A stretch of DNA of 64,000 nt. It comes from Ananas comosus. Taxonomy: Eukaryota; Streptophyta; Magnoliopsida; Poales; Bromeliaceae. The translations under genes were made by a program, and so were the position numbers. Below are positions 58,890-64,000 of the stretch, in pieces. The notes beneath the pieces are model-generated. The model was not told where the DNA came from, did no database searches, and saw nothing but the letters and a program-made list of their open reading frames with translations. How positions within the stretch are numbered: position 1 is the stretch's first letter; the number at the start of each line of letters is the position of its first letter. The stretch spans positions 8,140,284 through 8,204,283 of the forward strand of contig NC_033630.1 of the NCBI RefSeq assembly GCF_001540865.1, read 5' to 3'.

Positions 58890-61579
58890 TGTCACGCCCC
58901 GGGACCGCTGCCAATTTGGCCCGACCCGAGCACGTCAAACAGACGCCGGACGGACAGAGTTTCCCCTATCCGCCCAAGACTCATCACATGTACATTTTCA
59001 TCAATAGAGAAAAGCACTAGCGGAAACATACACAAACGGCTTACGCGAGGGTAAGCAATAGCCATCAGTGAAAGAAAGGAAAACTAAACATTCACAAGTA
59101 ATATGATTCATTTTAGATCATATACATTGCTTCCATCTCTTACATTTAAGATTCTTTGCTGTTCTTACATAATATCATCATTTCTTTCTTACAACACATT
59201 TACCTCAAAATAAGCTTTACATTCTTTTCTTTCTTTGCTAAATCATCAAATACAAAAGATGATCATAAGGTACTTTACTACAAAATGAAACCCAACATCG
59301 GTGGCCTCTGTCTAAGGCGCGATACCTTTACCGCGGTCGCTCGCCGGCTCGCTCGGTCCCGGCTCTGTGGAAATAGTGGGGTGAGAACTACAACAAAGTT
59401 CCCAGTGGGTTCGGCCTCAACATCACCGACTTTCCCACTAGGACTAACTCAGGCATAATAGAAAGGATAAGCTGAAATATGGTAACCAATCTATAACATG
59501 ATGCTAATATGCCTGAACAAAAGCAAGGAATATGCTCAACATTAATAGATGCAGATTATGCATGTTCTTTAGTTCTTTTCACTTTACTCTTTGTTCTTTA
59601 TTCTTTGTTCTTTGCTCTTTAATCATTAAGGCTAACCCGGGGGTTTCGCCACATTAACTTGCCTCACGTTAAGTCCATCATCGCAGGTACTCACCAGCTA
59701 GGACCGTCCTTACGGGTCTACTCCAACCCGGATGCATAACTCCGGAGCGCATCGCCCGAGGGGGAGCGACCGCCCTCGAGCACGGAACTCAACAGCAAGT
59801 ATGATCATATCCTTAACTCAAAGGATTATAGTTCAATCTTGACTTTACACTAGCTCTAGTGTTCTTTACATCACTTTATGTTGCAAACTCATGCAATCAC
59901 ATTCTTTACATTCTCATTACTCTTGCTAACTCTAGCAATCATTGTTCTTTACATTTCTTTTACTTTTGCTAACTCTAGCATTCTTGTTCTTATTGCCCTC
60001 TTTACTTTAGCTTTACTCGTCGTCATTTTCATCATTCTTTACATCACTTTAATTCTTTACATCGCACTAACTCTAGTGTCATTACACATTAGCTTTATCG
60101 AATGCCACTCGATCTATGTCATTGTGTCACTCTGTTCCTTTGCTCACTTTGGGTACTCACATTTTCTCTCATGCATACATCTAGGGTTCTCGACATTCAT
60201 TTGGTTCTCAACCATCTCATTATGCAAGTTGTGCTCACAATCATGCAATCATCACATTTCCTCATTACTTTACCCTAACATGTATGCAACAACATATAGA
60301 ACATATGCTCAAAGAATGACACATTAGGCATAGAGAGAATTTCAATGAGTTTGAAAAGCACCACCCACCTCGTAGGCTTTCAAAGGTGCTCCGATGATTT
60401 TCTTGGGACTTTTAGACGCTTCGTTCTTTACCTGCGGCAAAGCGAACCCTTATTAGGCCATTTTGCCCATAACTTTACTTTGACTTTTCGTAACGTTAAT
60501 CCGAACGCACTAACGCGTCGGAAATACCCCCAACTAGGTTTCTAGAGGGTCAATTGCACTTAGCAATCCTCATGAGCAAAAGCCCCAATTTGGTGCCCTA
60601 GCTCCAATACACATATCAAAACCTAGGGTTTGATCTCTAAGAGAAGCAAAAGTAGCTTCATTATACTCTAAAAAGTTCATTAGAACCATCTTTAGACAAA
60701 TCAAAACCCTACTTAGGGTTTCACCATGAGAGGTGATGAAGCTCACCTCAAGCTTCACCATTTCTATGGTCTTGATCCCAAGAGAAGCAAAAGAAAAGCT
60801 CCAAATACTCAAATGGTTCCATAAAACCCATTTTAAGCTTAATCCAAACCCTAGATTAGGTTCTACCATGATTAGGGTTCAAAGCTTACCTTGTAAGCCC
60901 TTCTTTTCCAAGCTAGAGATGAAGGGGAAGGAGTTTCTTCACTTCTTCTTCTTCTTCTTCACTTTCTTCCTCTTCTTTTCCTTTTCTTCTTCCTTTCTTC
61001 TTCTCCTCTTTTGTCTTCTAGAGAGAGAGAGGGAGAGAAGAGAGTGTGAGAGGGTGAGAATGAGAGAAATGTCTCATTTACCCTAATACTATACTCAATG
61101 GGTTGCAAAATTGCAGTTAAACCCCTCAACTTTTACTTTAATACACTGCCCGAACTGGGCAGTTCGCGCAGGCAGAGACCGGTCTCCCCAAGCAGGGACC
61201 GGTTCCCGAACGTCCACTCTGCGCAGCCAGAGGTGCTGCGCGCGATGCGACCGGTCTCCCTCCGATGGGACCGGTCTCTGGGGGACCGGTCTCTCAGGCA
61301 GAGACCGGTTCCCGAGAGCTGATCTTCCAGGACTTAGCCGATTTTTCGGCTGTGTCGTTTCATACGCGTTCGGGGACCGGTCTCTCCCACCAGGGACCGG
61401 TCCCCGAGAGCTCAAACTCTGCAGTTTCGCAGAATTCGATTCTTTAGCTCTCGAAAACCTTCCACAACTCACCTTTACTCATTTTAACACCTTCGGACTT
61501 TCCGAAGTGTACCGTTCTCGCACTTTGGTCAATTTGACTAAAGTTCGATATTGGTTTTCCGAATTTTCGGTATATTACA
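58890..61579 (-). mobile_element. Element Z 3' LTR
   Basis: A 2690-bp LTR, TGTAATATACCG at 61579 to GGGGCGTGACA at 58890 on the minus strand. The neighbouring five bases on the left are GTGTA; the partner TSD lies beyond the window. ACCGGT cluster 61180-61405, GA-rich block 61020-61060, and a TCGCT-loop hairpin (59757-59778) with a different stem. The bases at 61580-61600 give a minus-strand polypurine tract AAGGGGTGGAGA. Confidence 0.9.
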
Positions 61580-61624
61580 TTCTCCACCCCTTAAAATAAT
61601 TTCGTCCGCGAAATTACGCATACC

Positions 61625-64000
61625 TTAACTCGTCGACTCGAATAGATGCGGATACTCTCTCCGCATTGACTCTTCGAGCTCCCAAGTGGCTTCTCGCACA
61701 GCGTGGTTGCTCCATTGGACCTTTACATACGGAATTTTGCGACTTCGCAACTTTTTCACTTCTCTATCGAGGATGCACACGGGGTACTCCTCGTAGGTCA
61801 TATCCTCACGTAGCTCCACGGGCTCATACTCCAATACATGTGCCGCATTGCGAATATACTTTCGAAGATTCGACACATGAAATACATTATGAACTCCCGC
61901 GAGTCTCGGTGGTAATGCGAGCTTATACGCTACCGCACCCACACGCTCTAATATCTCAAATGGTCCGACATATCGGGGACTTAGTTTCCCACGGACCCCA
62001 AATCGTTTAACTCCTCGCATCGGCGATACTCTCAAGAATACACGGTATCCAACCGCGAACTCTAAATCCTTTCTTCGCTTGTCGGCATAACTCTTTTGTC
62101 GAGATTGCGCCATCGCCAACCGTTGACGGGCAAGGCGAACTTTCTCTTCCGCCTCCCGCACCACATCCGGGCCGAGAGCCGCTCTCTCGCCCACGTCGCT
62201 CCAATGGATAGGAGAACGACACTTTCGACCATACAGTGCCTCAAAAGGCGCCATCGCTATACTTTCTTGGTAGCTGTTATTGTAGGCGAACTCCGCCATA
62301 GGCAAGAAATCATGCCATCCTCCTTTATAATCTAGCACACACGCTCGAAGCAAATCCTCAAGGATTTGTATCGTCCGCTCCGATTGTCCATCACTCTGGG
62401 GATGAAACGCCGTGCTAAAATCGAGCCGCGTGCCTAGCGCGTCTTGCAAACTCTTCCAGAAATGGGACGTGAACCTGGAGTTGCGATCCGACACGATCGA
62501 TACTGGAACCCCATGAAGTCTCACAACCTCGTCGAGATATACTTGAGCCAACTTATCTCCCGACCACGTAGTATGTATCGGCAAGAAGTGTGCCGACTTT
62601 GTCAGTCGATCCACTATCACCCATATCGCATCGTGTCCGCCTTGTGATCGAGGCAAACCGGTAACAAAGTCCATTGCTATATCTTCCCATTTCCAAACGG
62701 GTATTGGTAGACTTTGTAGCTTTCCCGCCGGAAATCGGCGCTCGGCTTTTACTTGTTGGCACGTTAAACATTGTGCCACGAACTCCCCAATATCTCTTTT
62801 TATACCCGGCCACCAATAGTGCTCTTTCAAGTCCTTGTACATTTTAGTGCCGCCGGGGTGTATACTATAGGGAGATTGGTGCGCTTCTTGCATAATCGCC
62901 CTTCGCAACTCATCATCCTTGGGCACACACAATCGATTTCGAAATCGAAGTGCGCCATCAGCTCCTATGCCAAAATCTTCGACTTTACCGCTCTCAACAT
63001 CACCTCGAACTTTTTGAAGATAAGGATCCGAAGTTTGTAACTCTTTAATTCTTTCCAACAGGGTCGGTTGCACAACCAGTGTGGCAAGTGTAGCCGGCAC
63101 TCCCGGCGCTACCACTTCCAACCCGAATCGTTGCATTTCCTTTTGCAATAACGGTTGAGGCGTAATTGCCGTCGCTAAGTTCTCCGCCGACTTTCTACTC
63201 AAGGCATCGGCCACGACATTGGCTTTTCCCGGGTGGTATAGTATAGTGACATCATAGTCCTTCAGTAATTCTAACCACCGCCGCTGTCGCATGTTCAACT
63301 CTTTCTGGGTGAACAAGTACTTGAGACTCTTATGATCGGTGTATACCTCACAATGTTCACCATACAAGTAATGCCTCCAAAGCTTTAGCGCGAAGATCAC
63401 CGCGGCTAACTCGAGGTCGTGAATCGGGTAGTTCTTCTCATAACTCTTTAACTGGCGCGATGCATAAGCAATAACTCGCCCATTTTGCATTAATACACAC
63501 CCGAGACCCACATACGAGGCATCACTGTACACTACAAAGGTCTCTCCCGGAGTTGGCAAGGCAAGAACCGGGGTCGACGTCAACCTGTTCTTCAACTCTT
63601 CGAAGCTTCGATCGCAATCGTCGCTCCAAACGTACTTTACTCCTTTATGCGTGAGGCGCGTTAGTGGAGTGGTTATTTTGGCGAACCCCTCCACGAACCG
63701 CCGGTAGTAGCCCGCCAGTCCAAGAAAACTGCGGATCTCCGCTACATTCGTTGGGCGAGGCCAATCCTTGATCGCCTCTATTTTCTTCGGGTCTACTGAC
63801 ACTCCGTCCCCCGATACCACATGTCCTAAGAATGTGACCTCCTTTAGCCAAAAGTCACATTTCTTTAATTTTGCGTAGAGCTTCTCTTGTCTGAGTATTT
63901 GCAACACAGCTCTCAGATGCTCTTCATGCTCCTCCTCGCTCTTCGAATAAACCAATACATCGTCTATAAACACCACGACGCATCGATCCAACAACGGCCT
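61625..64000 (-). CDS. Element Z pol: RT (partial), RNase H, integrase, chromodomain
   Basis: One uninterrupted minus-strand frame from the right edge to TAA at 61625-61627. It begins just before the RT active-site segment [11 protein letters not shown] thumb covers roughly residues 20-130 and RNase H ([13 protein letters not shown]) 150-270. The integrase HHCC finger ([23 protein letters not shown]) is near 370-420, and the core has all catalytic regions ([35 protein letters not shown]) near 440-550. Then come the GPF-type motif ([14 protein letters not shown]) and a chromodomain ([20 protein letters not shown]) ending HLFEST. Unlike D, E and F it has no stop or frameshift, so Z is the best candidate for a recently active copy. 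RT N-terminus, protease and gag lie outside. Confidence 0.92.
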   Translation of the reverse strand, partial: RPLLDRCVVVFIDDVLVYSKSEEEHEEHLRAVLQILRQEKLYAKLKKCDFWLKEVTFLGHVVSGDGVSVDPKKIEAIKDWPRPTNVAEIRSFLGLAGYYRRFVEGFAKITTPLTRLTHKGVKYVWSDDCDRSFEELKNRLTSTPVLALPTPGETFVVYSDASYVGLGCVLMQNGRVIAYASRQLKSYEKNYPIHDLELAAVIFALKLWRHYLYGEHCEVYTDHKSLKYLFTQKELNMRQRRWLELLKDYDVTILYHPGKANVVADALSRKSAENLATAITPQPLLQKEMQRFGLEVVAPGVPATLATLVVQPTLLERIKELQTSDPYLQKVRGDVESGKVEDFGIGADGALRFRNRLCVPKDDELRRAIMQEAHQSPYSIHPGGTKMYKDLKEHYWWPGIKRDIGEFVAQCLTCQQVKAERRFPAGKLQSLPIPVWKWEDIAMDFVTGLPRSQGGHDAIWVIVDRLTKSAHFLPIHTTWSGDKLAQVYLDEVVRLHGVPVSIVSDRNSRFTSHFWKSLQDALGTRLDFSTAFHPQSDGQSERTIQILEDLLRACVLDYKGGWHDFLPMAEFAYNNSYQESIAMAPFEALYGRKCRSPIHWSDVGERAALGPDVVREAEEKVRLARQRLAMAQSRQKSYADKRRKDLEFAVGYRVFLRVSPMRGVKRFGVRGKLSPRYVGPFEILERVGAVAYKLALPPRLAGVHNVFHVSNLRKYIRNAAHVLEYEPVELREDMTYEEYPVCILDREVKKLRSRKIPYVKVQWSNHAVREATWELEESMRREYPHLFESTS

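Noticed and set aside
58481..59020. 179-residue open frame
   Set aside because: It crosses the junction between element A's LTR and the inserted element Z, so it cannot be an ancestral gene, and it has no domain I recognise.
59878..60327. Hydrophobic 149-residue open frame
   Set aside because: It reads through T/C-rich imperfect repeats (TTCTTTACAT) of element Z's LTR; no conserved domain.

Overview
This is plant nuclear DNA made almost entirely of LTR retrotransposons nested inside one another. I see no host gene, no intact RNA gene and no single-copy sequence. The recognisable proteins are gag, aspartic protease, reverse transcriptase, RNase H, integrase and a C-terminal chromodomain, in the order of Ty3/gypsy chromoviruses (best fit Tekay/Del). 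The primer-binding sites match initiator Met-tRNA, and the LTRs are about 2.4 to 3.05 kb. Such dense nesting suits pericentromeric heterochromatin. The species cannot be fixed from this sequence.

The nesting can be read from target-site duplications (TSDs). Element A (minus; leader 56293-56397, 5' LTR 56398-58889 and beyond) is the oldest layer. Its leader is hit by element B (minus; 5' LTR 49598-56292, leader 49264-49597, gag in two pieces at 48977-49263 and 18583-19696). B's LTR holds a hAT-like DNA transposon (51256-55345, 8-bp TSD), which itself holds a solo LTR (52210-55259, TSD CCACG). B's gag is split by element E (plus; 19697-48976, TSD GGGGA). E contains a Copia-like solo LTR (23753-29753, TSD GCACC), which contains a gypsy solo LTR (27074-29676, TSD GATCT). 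E also contains element F (minus; 31342-44501, the most complete copy), whose 3' LTR holds another solo LTR (32807-35432, TSD GCTAC). Element Z (minus; 58890 to the right edge) sits in A's LTR.

The left third is element C (plus; 5' LTR pieces 1827-3126 and 14867-15314, leader 15315-15587), probably inserted in B. Its LTR is hit by a minus-strand LTR (1-1826) and by compound element D (3127-14866, TSD [A/G]TAAT). D holds two near-identical pol copies plus a noisy third copy beside a 25-N gap. C's leader runs into a Cassandra-like TRIM fragment carrying a 5S rRNA segment, itself split by a solo LTR (15671-18223).

The coding regions are nearly all broken, mostly by CAG-to-TAG, CGA-to-TGA and TGG-to-TAG changes. 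Only the 2.4 kb of Z inside the window is open throughout. The least expected signals are in the LTRs: arrays of short hairpins with constant loops and covarying stems, an ACCGGT palindrome cluster in every LTR whose 5' part is visible, and a copy of the initiator tRNA acceptor end just upstream of the primer-binding site that it could pair with. Two stretches (7500-8878 and about 24580-25944) look like uncorrected long-read sequence.
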